Origin: Thalassococcus arenae
GTDB taxonomy: Bacteria > Pseudomonadota > Alphaproteobacteria > Rhodobacterales > Rhodobacteraceae
Assembly (NCBI RefSeq): GCF_019104745.1
Contig: NZ_JAHRWL010000001.1
Span: 1,531,001 to 1,595,000 of the forward strand
Direction: 5' to 3'
Length of the DNA stretch: 64,000 nt
In this document: positions 39,723-47,595 of the stretch, piece by piece
Numbering within the stretch: the stretch's first letter is position 1
Layout: each line of letters opens with the position of its first letter
Position numbers and translations under genes: made by a program
The notes under the pieces: generated by a model
The model's input: the letters and a program-made list of their open reading frames with translations, nothing else
What the model was told of the DNA's origin: nothing
Databases searched by the model: none

Positions 39723-39823
39723 TCGCCTTTTTCCGCCGCCATGGCGCGCGGCAATCCAGCACCTTGCCGGTCCTGCCTGGGATGGGTATTCCTGCCGGTA
39801 ACCTACGGTCCAGGAGGCGGCTC

Positions 39824-40807
39824 ATGTCCAAACTCGTCACGATTTACGGAGGCTCCGGATTCGTCGGGCGCTACATCGCGCGGCGCATGGCGAAACAAGG
39901 CTGGCGGGTACGTGTCGCCGTGCGACGCCCCAACGAGGCGCTGTTCGTCCGTCCCTATGGCGTGGTCGGCCAGGTCGAGCCGGTCTTCTGCAACATCCGT
40001 GACGACGCCAGCGTGCGGGCCGTCATGCAAGGCGCCGACGCGGTCGTCAATTGCGTCGGCACCTTCGACAAGAGCGGCAAGAACAACTTTGACGCAGTCC
40101 AAAACGACGGCGCCGAGCGCATCTCCCGTATCGCGGCGGAACAGGGCATCACGACGATGGTTCACCTTTCGGCGATCGGAGCGGACGCAGACAGCGACAG
40201 CGATTACGCGCGCACCAAGGCTCTTGGCGAAGAAAGCGTGCTGCGGCACATGCCGAATGCGATGATTCTGCGGCCATCGGTCGTTTTCGGCCCGGAAGAC
40301 CAGTTCTTCAACCGCTTCGCCGGCATGGCGGCGATCAGCCCGGTCCTGCCGCTGGTCGGTGCCGATACCCGTTTTCAGCCGGTCTATGTCGACGATGTGG
40401 CGCAGGCCGCGGTGTTGGGTGTGACGGGGCAGGCCAAGCATGGGATCTACGAGCTGGGCGGTCCTGACACCAACACGTTCCGCGAACTCATGCAGCAGAT
40501 GCTGACGGTGATCCGCCGCCGCCGGCTGATCCTGAACATCCCCTTCGGGATCGCCGCGATCATCGGTTCGGTGTCCGATTTCGTCCAGCGGCTGACGTTC
40601 GGACTGGTTCCGGCACAGATCACCCGCGACCAGGTGCGTAGCCTTCGCCGCGACAACGTGGTTTCGGACACGGTACAGGGCTTCGCCGATCTCGGCATCG
40701 CGCCGGTCGCGCTCGAGGCGATCCTTCCGGACTACCTGTGGCGCTTCCGTCCTTCCGGTCAATATGCGGCAATCAAGGAATCGGCCGAGAACCTGCGTTC
40801 GCAATAG
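39824..40807 (+). CDS. NDUFA9-type NAD(P)-binding protein (complex I associated)
   Basis: A 327-residue atypical short-chain dehydrogenase-like protein. The Rossmann motif is at the N-terminus ([16 protein letters not shown]), followed by [32 protein letters not shown] and [20 protein letters not shown], the pattern of NDUFA9 (39 kDa) homologues. In alphaproteobacteria such proteins are thought to assist or associate with respiratory complex I. The C-terminus has a hydrophobic segment and [16 protein letters not shown], typical of the family. The start ATG at 39824 has CAGGAGG upstream. No nuo genes are nearby. Confidence 0.82.
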   Translation: MSKLVTIYGGSGFVGRYIARRMAKQGWRVRVAVRRPNEALFVRPYGVVGQVEPVFCNIRDDASVRAVMQGADAVVNCVGTFDKSGKNNFDAVQNDGAERISRIAAEQGITTMVHLSAIGADADSDSDYARTKALGEESVLRHMPNAMILRPSVVFGPEDQFFNRFAGMAAISPVLPLVGADTRFQPVYVDDVAQAAVLGVTGQAKHGIYELGGPDTNTFRELMQQMLTVIRRRRLILNIPFGIAAIIGSVSDFVQRLTFGLVPAQITRDQVRSLRRDNVVSDTVQGFADLGIAPVALEAILPDYLWRFRPSGQYAAIKESAENLRSQ

Positions 40808-40837
40808 GCGCGACCGCCCAAGGCAATCTGTCGTGGC

Positions 40838-41107
40838 TTATTGAACCTGCCGACGACGCAACTGATCCAGAACCGTTGCGTTGCAGCACCCCGGTGGTGC
40901 TGTAACCTGCGGACCCGGGCCTTTCGACAGCCATTCCTCGCAGGCTTCGACCAAAGCGCATGTCCGGCATTTCGTCACCATCTCGGCATAGGTCTCGGGC
41001 GCCAGTTGGCGCGACAGGATCGCGTCACCCAGGCTGACACCCATCGTCTTGGCCACGCTGCGGGTCATCCAGAAATGGCGTTCTGCGTCACCGAGAATGG
41101 GTCTCAT
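40838..41107 (-). CDS. Small cysteine-rich protein, DUF6455-like (third of three)
   Basis: An 89-residue protein, paralogous to the two genes before it. Cysteines are at 47, 50, 56 and 74 (plus 75) in the pattern C-x2-C-x5-C-x17-C, with TKCRTCALVEACEEWL and PPGCCNATVL. The helical N-terminal half (HFWMTRSVAKTMGVSLGDAI) is conserved as well. Family name is from memory and function is unknown; four spaced cysteines suggest a metal or Fe-S site. ATG overlaps the preceding stop by 4 bases. Confidence 0.75.
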   Translation of the reverse strand: MRPILGDAERHFWMTRSVAKTMGVSLGDAILSRQLAPETYAEMVTKCRTCALVEACEEWLSKGPGPQVTAPPGCCNATVLDQLRRRQVQ

Positions 41108-41400
41108 GGCGTGATTTCCTCGATTGCTGATTTCATCGCGGCAAATCGCTTGGCGTTGATGCAGCTCTCCGGTGCGTCGCGCAGTCCCACCGCATCGAGA
41201 TCGGCCAACCATTTCGAGCAGCCGTCAGGATTCTGACAACCGCGGCATCGCGTGACAATGCGGGACCAATCGTCTTGCGTCATCTGATCGTCTTCCATGG
41301 CTTTGACCAGATCAACGCCGGTGGCCTTGGCCATGCGCATCACCAGCCAGTAGTGACGCGACTTCGGGCCTAGCGGGCGCGGAGCGACCTGGCCGCTCAT
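41104..41400 (-). CDS. Small cysteine-rich protein, DUF6455-like (second of three)
   Basis: A 98-residue protein with cysteines at 52, 55, 61 and 80 in the same pattern, C-x2-C-x5-C-x18-C (TRCRGCQNPDGCSKWL and APESCINAKRF). The N-terminal helix SRHYWLVMRMAKATGVDLVK matches that of the third gene. It has ATGA overlaps with both neighbours, so the three are translated as a unit. No signal peptide or membrane segment; cytoplasmic. Function unknown. Confidence 0.75.
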   Translation of the reverse strand: MSGQVAPRPLGPKSRHYWLVMRMAKATGVDLVKAMEDDQMTQDDWSRIVTRCRGCQNPDGCSKWLADLDAVGLRDAPESCINAKRFAAMKSAIEEITP

Positions 41401-41660
41401 GATGCGGAGCCTCGCAATTCGCGGAACAACTCGGCGTTCCGGCAGTAATCCGGTGTGTCCGCGATGGTTTCGGTGGTTCCGGCCAGAAACGCTTCGCACG
41501 CGCAGGGCTGCGCGCAACCGGTGCATCGCAGCACCGCGTCGTCCAGCTCGCCGAAGGTCAATTCGCCTCGCAACATCCGTTCTTCCAGGTCAAGACCGAC
41601 GGCCTCGGCCATCTGGTCAACGAGTTTTGCGTGGCGTTTCAGTGTCTTGGGCGGTTGCAT
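41397..41660 (-). CDS. Small cysteine-rich protein, DUF6455-like (first of three)
   Basis: An 87-residue protein, first of the three-gene cassette. Cysteines at 46, 49, 55 and 73 repeat the pattern (LRCTGCAQPCACEAFL, TPDYCRNAELF) with one extra Cys at 53. The helix KLVDQMAEAVGLDLEERMLR matches the others in position. It starts at an ATG 260 bases before its stop and is separated by 73 bases from the M48 lipoprotein gene upstream on the same strand, so it may be transcribed from there. Function unknown. Confidence 0.72.
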   Translation of the reverse strand: MQPPKTLKRHAKLVDQMAEAVGLDLEERMLRGELTFGELDDAVLRCTGCAQPCACEAFLAGTTETIADTPDYCRNAELFRELRGSAS

Positions 41661-41733
41661 CCGGCATTCCCCCTCCTGATGGAATGGGCAAAACCTAGCT
41701 GCTGGTCGCGAACCTAGCCTTGATGCATATCAA

Positions 41734-42462
41734 TCAGAGCTTTGATGCCACCCGGCGAACGGCCTCGATCCGGGCAGCATTCGGGGGGTGCGAGCCAAGG
41801 AAGCGGTTCCCGGGATCGGGCAGGCGGGTAAAGAAAGCGGCACCCCGGACCGGGTCGAAACCGGCCCTGTGCGCGATGACTGTTCCCAGTTCGTCGGCCT
41901 CGATCTCGAAATCCTTGGAATAGGTGCGCGCGCCAACCGCGGCCCCCAGGTCCTCGGCGGAACGCACCCCTTGCGCATCGGCTCCGGTCATCGCCGCGAT
42001 GCCGGAAAAGATCACGGCACCCACTGTCGCATTCTGTCGCTGCCGATCAAGATGCGACAAGATGTGATGGGCCGCTTCGTGCCCCATGACAAAGGCCATT
42101 TCGTCGGTGTTGCGGACTGTCGCGATCAGCGCGAGGTTGAAAGCCAGGATCGGCCGGCCGGACCGGTCGACGGTCTGAAAGGCGTTGGGCGGCTGGCCGG
42201 GCCGGTCGTCGACGACAATCAGGAAATCGCAGTTCATGCCCCGCGTCCGTGCGCGGCATTCCCGTTCGGCAATCGGTTCGACCCGTTCGACGACTTCGAC
42301 GAAACCGCGGGCCGCCTGCTGCGCCTGGCTCCGCACCTGCGGGCTTGGCACCGCCGGTGCAGCCACTTGTGTGGGTCGTTGCGGTGCAGGGCCGGTCGTC
42401 ACGACCACCGGTTCGCAAGCGGCCAGCACCGCTGCAACGGCCATCAAAAGGAATGCGCGCAT
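41734..42462 (-). CDS. M48-family metalloprotease, predicted lipoprotein
   Basis: A 242-residue exported protein. The N-terminal lipobox VLAAC (Cys16) predicts a lipoprotein. The M48 zinc motif is HEAAHH in AFVMGHEAAHHILSHLDRQR, with the third ligand glutamate in FEIEADELGTVIAHRAGFDP. The family includes LoiP/YggG and BepA-type proteases that degrade misfolded outer-membrane proteins. The short substrate domain and the C-terminal SHPPNAARIEAV are typical of periplasmic M48 members. It is divergent from the DCC-family gene. Confidence 0.86.
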   Translation of the reverse strand: MRAFLLMAVAAVLAACEPVVVTTGPAPQRPTQVAAPAVPSPQVRSQAQQAARGFVEVVERVEPIAERECRARTRGMNCDFLIVVDDRPGQPPNAFQTVDRSGRPILAFNLALIATVRNTDEMAFVMGHEAAHHILSHLDRQRQNATVGAVIFSGIAAMTGADAQGVRSAEDLGAAVGARTYSKDFEIEADELGTVIAHRAGFDPVRGAAFFTRLPDPGNRFLGSHPPNAARIEAVRRVASKL

Positions 42463-42569
42463 CTCTCATACCCCGTGCGTGTCGGTGTAACGATAGGGTG
42501 CCGAGACGGTCAGGACCAGACCCTTGGCGATCACTTGGCAGTGCGCAGCCGACGCCTATCTGACAGGGT

Positions 42570-42956
42570 ATGAGCAAGGACATCACGGTCATCTACAACG
42601 ACACCTGCCCGATCTGCGCCCGTGAGGTCGCGGGATACCGCCGCCTGGCCGAAAAGACCGGCGGCGACATCGCCTTTTCGGGTCTGAGCGAAGGGGCTTT
42701 CGGCGATTACGGGCTCGATCGCAACAGCGCGGCACGGCGATTTCACGTGGTGGCGGACGGGCGGTTGGTCGGCGGGGTCGAGGCGTTTGCGCTGCTTTGG
42801 GACCGCCTGCCGCGGCTGCGCTGGTTGGCCCGGCTGGTCCGGCTGCCGGTCATCGCCCCGTCGGCGCGCCTGGTTTACGACCATGTTCTGGCCCCGGTGC
42901 TCTTTGCGCTGCATCGGCGGCGCGAAAGGCTGGGCAAGGCACGTCGCATTGGCTAG
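42570..42956 (+). CDS. DCC-family (DUF393) thioredoxin-like protein
   Basis: A 128-residue protein with the DUF393/DCC signature IYNDTCPICAREV, i.e. a thioredoxin-like CxxC (CPIC) close to the N-terminus, and RFHVVADGRLVGGVEAFALL. The family is predicted to be thiol-disulfide oxidoreductases with unproven substrates. The C-terminal third is hydrophobic and basic and may contact the membrane. The small gene after it begins 9 bases downstream, so the two are likely cotranscribed. Confidence 0.82.
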   Translation: MSKDITVIYNDTCPICAREVAGYRRLAEKTGGDIAFSGLSEGAFGDYGLDRNSAARRFHVVADGRLVGGVEAFALLWDRLPRLRWLARLVRLPVIAPSARLVYDHVLAPVLFALHRRRERLGKARRIG

Positions 42957-42965
42957 GCTACCGGC

Positions 42966-43196
42966 ATGTTCAGCATCGAGCACGAATTCGACGCCACCGT
43001 CGTGACCCTTGTGGACGAGGGCGAAACGCCCCTGCAGGAGGACGTGATCGTGTCGTCATTCGAGGAATGCGTGACCGTCGAGCAATACGATCCGCGAACC
43101 GACAGCGTGCAGAAGATCACCCTGTCGATCACCCAGATGCGGGATCTTGCCGCCGCGATTTCGCTGCCCGAAGGCGTCTACACCCGCCGCAAGTGA
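42966..43196 (+). CDS. Conserved hypothetical 76-residue protein
   Basis: An acidic small protein (MFSIEHEFDATVVTLVDEGE, ending EGVYTRRK) with predicted beta strands followed by one helix. I do not recognise a family. Codon use is like its neighbours and it follows the DCC gene by 9 bases, which supports it as real. Probably cytoplasmic. Its function cannot be read from sequence or context. Confidence 0.6.
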   Translation: MFSIEHEFDATVVTLVDEGETPLQEDVIVSSFEECVTVEQYDPRTDSVQKITLSITQMRDLAAAISLPEGVYTRRK

Positions 43197-43540
43197 TCGG
43201 TTTCTTGGCCGGACCATGCGTTCCGCGACATGTGGCCGTGCGCAGGCGTCAAAGCCGGCCGCCCGATACCAAGCGCGCGGGCCCGCAACCTGTGAACGGC
43301 CCCCTGGCCCTGGCCGTTCTCGGGCGGGTCGAAAATGCTTTTTGCATCCCGAGAGCGTATCCGCGAGACGAACCAACGCGCGGCGTGACGTGTCAGGCAA
43401 ACACGGCGCCGGGTTGCGCCAGAAGGCCAAGAACAGGCGATTTCTGCGATCGGCTTGGCATCGGGCGAAAAACCCGCAAGATCGGCGGTTGAATCCCGGC
43501 GCTTGCGCGCTGACATAGGGACCAGTGAAACGAGGTGCCC
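43197..43540. other. 344-base stretch without a supported gene
   Basis: Contains a perfect 8-10-8 hairpin, GAACGGCC (43294-43301) with GGCCGTTC (43312-43319), followed by a small ATGC/GCAT hairpin around 43350. Open frames here are antisense to or overlapping each other and have no ribosome sites. The nitroreductase promoter should be here, but I found no convincing boxes. Confidence 0.45.
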
Positions 43541-44119
43541 ATGCCGCAACCCAACCAAGCCGCGCTGGATTTTCTTCTGACCCGCCGGTCCCGTCCGGCG
43601 AAGACGCTGACGGCGCCGGGCCCCGATCGCGAAACGCTCTTGACGCTTTTGACCGCCGCTGCGCGCAGCCCCGACCACGGCAAGCTGGAACCCTGGCGGT
43701 TCATCGTGCTGGAACGCGCGGCACTTGGCCGGCTGGCGTCCGCCGCCGAGCAGCGGGCCACCGAGATGGCCCTGGATCCGGATCAGGTAGTCAAGTTGGT
43801 CGCGGCCTTCGGCGATAGTCCGCTATGTGTCGCGGTCGTCGAGGTGCAAAAGGAAAGCCCCAAGATCCCGGCGGTCGAGATGACCTATTCCGCCGGTGCG
43901 GTCTGCCTTGCGCTGCTGAATGCGGCACTGGCGTCGGGCTGGGGGGCGAACTGGTTGAGCGGTGTCATGGCGCATGACAGGCGTTTCGTCGAAACACATA
44001 TGGGCCTTGCGCCGAACGAACGGATTGCCGGTTTCATTCATATCGGCACCGAAACCGCCGCGCCGCCTGACCGGCCGCGCCCCGATCTGGACGCCATCAC
44101 GGAATGGGTTTCGGAATGA
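43541..44119 (+). CDS. Nitroreductase-family flavoprotein
   Basis: A 192-residue protein of the FMN-dependent nitroreductase fold, YdjA/TdsD-like: LLTRRSRPAKTL near the N-terminus binds the flavin phosphate; AARSPDHGKLEPWRFIVLER and ASGWGANWLSGVMAHDR are the other conserved blocks. It probably reduces nitro compounds or quinones with NAD(P)H. The ATG at 43541 has GAGG upstream. The stop overlaps the next gene's start by 4 bases. Confidence 0.85.
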   Translation: MPQPNQAALDFLLTRRSRPAKTLTAPGPDRETLLTLLTAAARSPDHGKLEPWRFIVLERAALGRLASAAEQRATEMALDPDQVVKLVAAFGDSPLCVAVVEVQKESPKIPAVEMTYSAGAVCLALLNAALASGWGANWLSGVMAHDRRFVETHMGLAPNERIAGFIHIGTETAAPPDRPRPDLDAITEWVSE

Positions 44120-44817
44120 TCCTGGCGTCGGTCCTGTCGGCCTTGCGGCAGATGAGCGACGGCCGGTTCCAGCGTGTCCTGCTGTTGGGCGTCGGCCTGA
44201 CCATCGGGCTTTTCGTCGCGATCTACCTGGTATTCGTCACGGCCATCGGCTGGTTCGTCGGCGACAGCGTCAGTCTGCCATGGATCGGCGAGGTCACCTG
44301 GGTCGATGATGCGCTCAGCTGGGGCGCGCTGCCGCTCATGCTGGTGTTGTCGGTTTTCCTGATGGTGCCGGTCGCTTCGGCGATCACATCCGTCTTTCTG
44401 GACGAGGTGGCGCAAGCGGTCGAGGACCGTCACTATCCCGGCGCCGGCCCGGCGCAGACGGTGCCGCTGGGGGACGCGTTGCGCGATACGGTGGGCTTTC
44501 TGGGCACGCTGGTCGTCGCCAACCTGCTGGCGCTGATCCTCTACCTGTTCTTCATCCCCTTCGCGCCGCTGATCTTCTGGGCGCTGAACGGGTTCCTTTT
44601 GGGTCGGGAATATTTCACGCTGGCGGCGATGCGCCGTGTCGGCCGTGCTGGCGCCAAGCAATTGCGGCGCCGGCATTTCCTGGCGATCTGGGCTGCTGGT
44701 GTCGTGATGGCGCTGCCGCTGAGCGTTCCGCTGCTGAACCTTCTGGTGCCGGTGCTGGGCGCGGCCACGTTCACCCATCTTTTTCACCGGCTGAACGACC
44801 GCGTTCAGGTGCCGTAA
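44116..44817 (+). CDS. EI24/CysZ-type membrane protein
   Basis: A 233-residue protein with four to five hydrophobic segments (for example VLLLGVGLTIGLFVAIYLVF and LVVANLLALILYLFFIPFAP) and the EI24 pattern PLIFWALNGFLLGREYF. Members include CysZ, a sulfate permease of gamma-proteobacteria; in this group sulfate transport is unproven. The ATG at 44116 overlaps the nitroreductase stop (ATGA); an ATG at 44104 is possible. The end overlaps by 13 bases the convergent DUF1467 gene. Confidence 0.78.
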   Translation: MILASVLSALRQMSDGRFQRVLLLGVGLTIGLFVAIYLVFVTAIGWFVGDSVSLPWIGEVTWVDDALSWGALPLMLVLSVFLMVPVASAITSVFLDEVAQAVEDRHYPGAGPAQTVPLGDALRDTVGFLGTLVVANLLALILYLFFIPFAPLIFWALNGFLLGREYFTLAAMRRVGRAGAKQLRRRHFLAIWAAGVVMALPLSVPLLNLLVPVLGAATFTHLFHRLNDRVQVP

Positions 44818-45071
44818 AGCCAGCGCGAGATATCGGCGACCGTGATCAATCCTGACAGGATGATCCCGGCGATGATCACCCACAGCACCAGCGACACACC
44901 GGTCGTGATCCAGGCCTTGCGGCGCAGGTGATGTATCTCGGGCGCACCGGCCTGGGTGCCCGGCACGATTTCGCCGCGGTCGCCCTGGGTGACGACGCGG
45001 ATGGGAAGAACGACCAGCCATGTCATGAACCAGATGACCGCGAACAGGACCAGCGCCGATGTGATACCCAT
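44805..45071 (-). CDS. DUF1467 family small membrane protein
   Basis: An 88-residue protein with two membrane segments (ITSALVLFAVIWFMTWLVVL and WITTGVSLVLWVIIAGIIL) separated by a short polar loop with PIRVVTQGDRGEIVPGTQ, the conserved DUF1467 centre. Function unknown. It lies 28 bases after methylmalonyl-CoA epimerase on the same strand, an arrangement that I recall as common in Rhodobacterales; cotranscription is likely. Confidence 0.8.
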   Translation of the reverse strand: MGITSALVLFAVIWFMTWLVVLPIRVVTQGDRGEIVPGTQAGAPEIHHLRRKAWITTGVSLVLWVIIAGIILSGLITVADISRWLYGT

Positions 45072-45099
45072 GGAAATCTCCCTTTTGCGGGATGATAGT

Positions 45100-45504
45100 T
45101 CAGACCTGCTCCAACTCCACCAGGCAACCGTTGAAATCCTTGGGATGCAGAAACAGCACCGGCTTGCCATGGGCGCCGATCTTGGGTTCGCCGCTGCCCA
45201 GAACACGGGCGCCGGTGGCCTTGAGGTGGTCGCGTGCCGCAAGGATGTCGTCGACCTCGTAGCAGACGTGATGGATGCCGCCCGACGGGTTCTTTTCCAG
45301 GAAACCCTTGATCGGGCTGTCGTCGCCCAGCGGGTAGAGCAGCTCGATCTTGGTGTTTGGCAGTTCGATGAAAACCACCGTCACTCCATGATCGGGTTCA
45401 TCCTGCGGCGCGCCAACCTTTGCACCGAGCGCGTCGCGATACTGCGCAGACGCGGCCTCGAGGTCGGGCACGGCGATGGCGACATGGTTCAGACGTCCGA
45501 TCAT
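45100..45504 (-). CDS. mce: Methylmalonyl-CoA epimerase
   Basis: A 134-residue vicinal-oxygen-chelate (glyoxalase-like) protein: IGRLNHVAIAVPDLEAASAQ, IELLYPLGDDSPIKGFLEKN, GGIHHVCYEVDDI and PVLFLHPKDFNGCLVELEQV. The metal ligands His7, Glu (IELL), His (HHVCYE) and Glu (VELEQ) are present. It converts (2S)- to (2R)-methylmalonyl-CoA in propionyl-CoA use and in the ethylmalonyl-CoA pathway. Mutase and propionyl-CoA carboxylase genes are not in the window. Confidence 0.92.
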   Translation of the reverse strand: MIGRLNHVAIAVPDLEAASAQYRDALGAKVGAPQDEPDHGVTVVFIELPNTKIELLYPLGDDSPIKGFLEKNPSGGIHHVCYEVDDILAARDHLKATGARVLGSGEPKIGAHGKPVLFLHPKDFNGCLVELEQV

Positions 45505-45633
45505 GAAGGCACTCCTTGCTGCGTTGCGGCGTTTATGGCGTGCCACGCGCTTCCGAACAAGCGGGATGCGGCCATTAACCGCCTGTTCACCTTGCCGCGC
45601 CAAAGCTGAACGGGATCCGTATGGGAGGCCAGG

Positions 45634-46350
45634 ATGGACGATTCGGATATCTTTGACACGCTGCCCCGCCCCACCGCCACACGCCCGCTTTTGGGCATGA
45701 CCGTGCTGGTGGTCGAAGACAGTCGCTATGCCTGCGACGCGATGCGGCTGTTGTGCCTGCGCTCGGGCGCGCGCATTCGTCGGGCCGATTGCCTGCGTTC
45801 GGCGCGCCGCCACCTTCAGGTCTACCGCCCGACGGCGGTGGTCGTGGATATGGGGCTGCCGGACGGTTCCGGCGCCGACCTGATTTCCGAGCTTGCCGGC
45901 ACCACGCCCCGCGTTCCGGCAATCGTCGGAACCAGCGGCGACAGCTTTGCCGAAGACGTGGCGCTCGCTGCGGGCGCGGATGTCTTCTTGGCAAAGCCGA
46001 TCACGTCGGTCTCGGTGTTCCAGGAGGCGATCATTGCCGCGCTTCCCGCCGATCGGCAACCCAGCGGTGTGCGCCTTGTCAGCGACGATCCGATCCGGCC
46101 CGATCCGCTGGCCTATCGCGATGACATGGCCCATGCGGCGGACGTGTTGGGCGACTATGCCGACGACCGGATCGTGCGCTACGTCACGCAATTCATTTCG
46201 GGCGTGGCCCGCAGCGCCGGCGATGTGCCGCTTCACGAAGCGGCCGAGGATTTGGCCCATGCCCAAGCGCGCGGCAAGCCGTTGCAGGCCAACCTGGCAA
46301 GGGTCGCAGCCATGGTTCAGGATCGCCTGACCGACAAGATCGCGATCTGA
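45634..46350 (+). CDS. Response regulator with a receiver domain and C-terminal helical domain
   Basis: A 238-residue protein. The receiver domain (about 22-140) has LVVEDS (acidic pocket), the phospho-acceptor Asp72 in VVVDMGLPDGSG, Thr100 in VGTSGD and Lys121 in FLAKPIT. The C-terminal 95 residues are helical with no DNA-binding motif that I recognise (AADVLGDYADDRIVRYVTQF). No histidine kinase is adjacent. It may act by protein contact. The ATG at 45634 has GGGAGG upstream. Confidence 0.82.
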   Translation: MDDSDIFDTLPRPTATRPLLGMTVLVVEDSRYACDAMRLLCLRSGARIRRADCLRSARRHLQVYRPTAVVVDMGLPDGSGADLISELAGTTPRVPAIVGTSGDSFAEDVALAAGADVFLAKPITSVSVFQEAIIAALPADRQPSGVRLVSDDPIRPDPLAYRDDMAHAADVLGDYADDRIVRYVTQFISGVARSAGDVPLHEAAEDLAHAQARGKPLQANLARVAAMVQDRLTDKIAI

Positions 46351-46356
46351 AACGCC

Positions 46357-47592
46357 TCAGGCCAGCAGGCCGGGATCGGAACCCAGGTCGACGCCGGGAA
46401 AGACCCGCGTTTCGATCGCGCCGACCGGCAGGCCGAACAGGCCGTGGATCAGCCAGCCCGCGATCGCCCGGACATCCCGTGTGGGCATCAGATCGCGGCG
46501 CGCATACAAATCCGCTTCGGCCAGGCCCGGCCATTCGCCGAAGACCCGGCCGCCGCGAATCGCACCTCCCGCCAGCACCATCGCGCCGCCGGTGCCATGA
46601 TCGGTACCGCCGGTGCCGTTCATGCGGACGGTCCGACCGAATTCCGTCATCGCGATCACGGCGGTGTTTCGCCATGCTCCGTCTCCCATCGTGTCGCGCA
46701 ATGTCGTCAATGCCGTGACCAACTGCGCCAGGGCTCGTGGCAACGCGCGGTCCTGGGCATCGTGTGTGTCCCAGCCGTTCAACGAAAAGGTGGCGATCCG
46801 CGCATCGCCGCGCAGCTGTTGCGCAGCAAAGGCCGCAATCCGCTCTGCGGCCGGTGCCTGGCGCCCCGTCGCCATGTCGGCGCGCAACATGTCCATCATG
46901 TCGGCGGTATCGCCCGAAAAGGCGACCGGATCGCCGTCGCTGTCGGCGTTGACGAAGGCTTGCGCCATCGCCTCGGCAAAGGCCGGATCGTCCTGCATCA
47001 CAAGTTCGGCAAGCCGCAGTGCCTGCGGGCTGAGCGCCAGGTCGACCTCGGGTGTCCATCGCGAAAACGGCGCTGCGCCGGACAGAACGAACATCGGTTC
47101 GCGACCAAGCGCATAGGCGGTGCGGGTGCTGACGCCCGGCATTTCGCCGAGCATTCGGTTCAGCCAGCCGTCGCGCGTCAGACCGGATGACAGATCGGCA
47201 ATCCCGGCCTCCAGTAAATCCTGTCCGTCGAAATGGCTGCGTTTGTCGCGATAGGGCGTCGAAACCGCATGCACGAAGCCCAGCTGACCGGCGGCCCAAA
47301 GCGGAAGGAGAGGCGACAAGGCGGTGTGCATCGCGAAGAACCCGTCGAGATCCACGGCGCCGTCTTTTCCGCCAAGGGTCACCGTTCCACGCGCCGAAAC
47401 AAAATCCGGGTCGCCGTGCGGCATCAAAACGCCCAGCCCGTCCATGCCGCCACGCAGGATGATCACGACCAGGCGCTTTTCTCCCGGAGTGGCGGCCCAA
47501 GTCACCGGCGTGACCAGTGGACTGGCGGCCAGCGAACAGCCGATGACGGCAGAGCGGGTCAGAAAGGCGCGGCGCGACAGGCGGGTCGACAT
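46357..47592 (-). CDS. DUF1501 protein, Tat-exported
   Basis: A 411-residue protein. The N-terminus is a twin-arginine signal (SRRAFLTRSAVIGCSLAASP). The body matches DUF1501 (sulfatase/alkaline-phosphatase-like fold): LVVIILRGGMDGLGVLMPHG, AVIAMTEFGRTVRMNGTGGT, DHGTGGAMVLAGGAIRGGRV. The family is almost always encoded next to DUF1800, as here, and both are exported; the function is unknown. The stop of the DUF1800 gene lies 3 bases before the start, so they form an operon. Confidence 0.86.
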   Translation of the reverse strand: MSTRLSRRAFLTRSAVIGCSLAASPLVTPVTWAATPGEKRLVVIILRGGMDGLGVLMPHGDPDFVSARGTVTLGGKDGAVDLDGFFAMHTALSPLLPLWAAGQLGFVHAVSTPYRDKRSHFDGQDLLEAGIADLSSGLTRDGWLNRMLGEMPGVSTRTAYALGREPMFVLSGAAPFSRWTPEVDLALSPQALRLAELVMQDDPAFAEAMAQAFVNADSDGDPVAFSGDTADMMDMLRADMATGRQAPAAERIAAFAAQQLRGDARIATFSLNGWDTHDAQDRALPRALAQLVTALTTLRDTMGDGAWRNTAVIAMTEFGRTVRMNGTGGTDHGTGGAMVLAGGAIRGGRVFGEWPGLAEADLYARRDLMPTRDVRAIAGWLIHGLFGLPVGAIETRVFPGVDLGSDPGLLA

Positions 47593-47595
47593 GGG

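Noticed and set aside
45570-45580. CtrA-type TTAACC half sites (here and near 22816, 23069)
   Set aside because: No second half site at the required 7-base distance; single matches are expected by chance.
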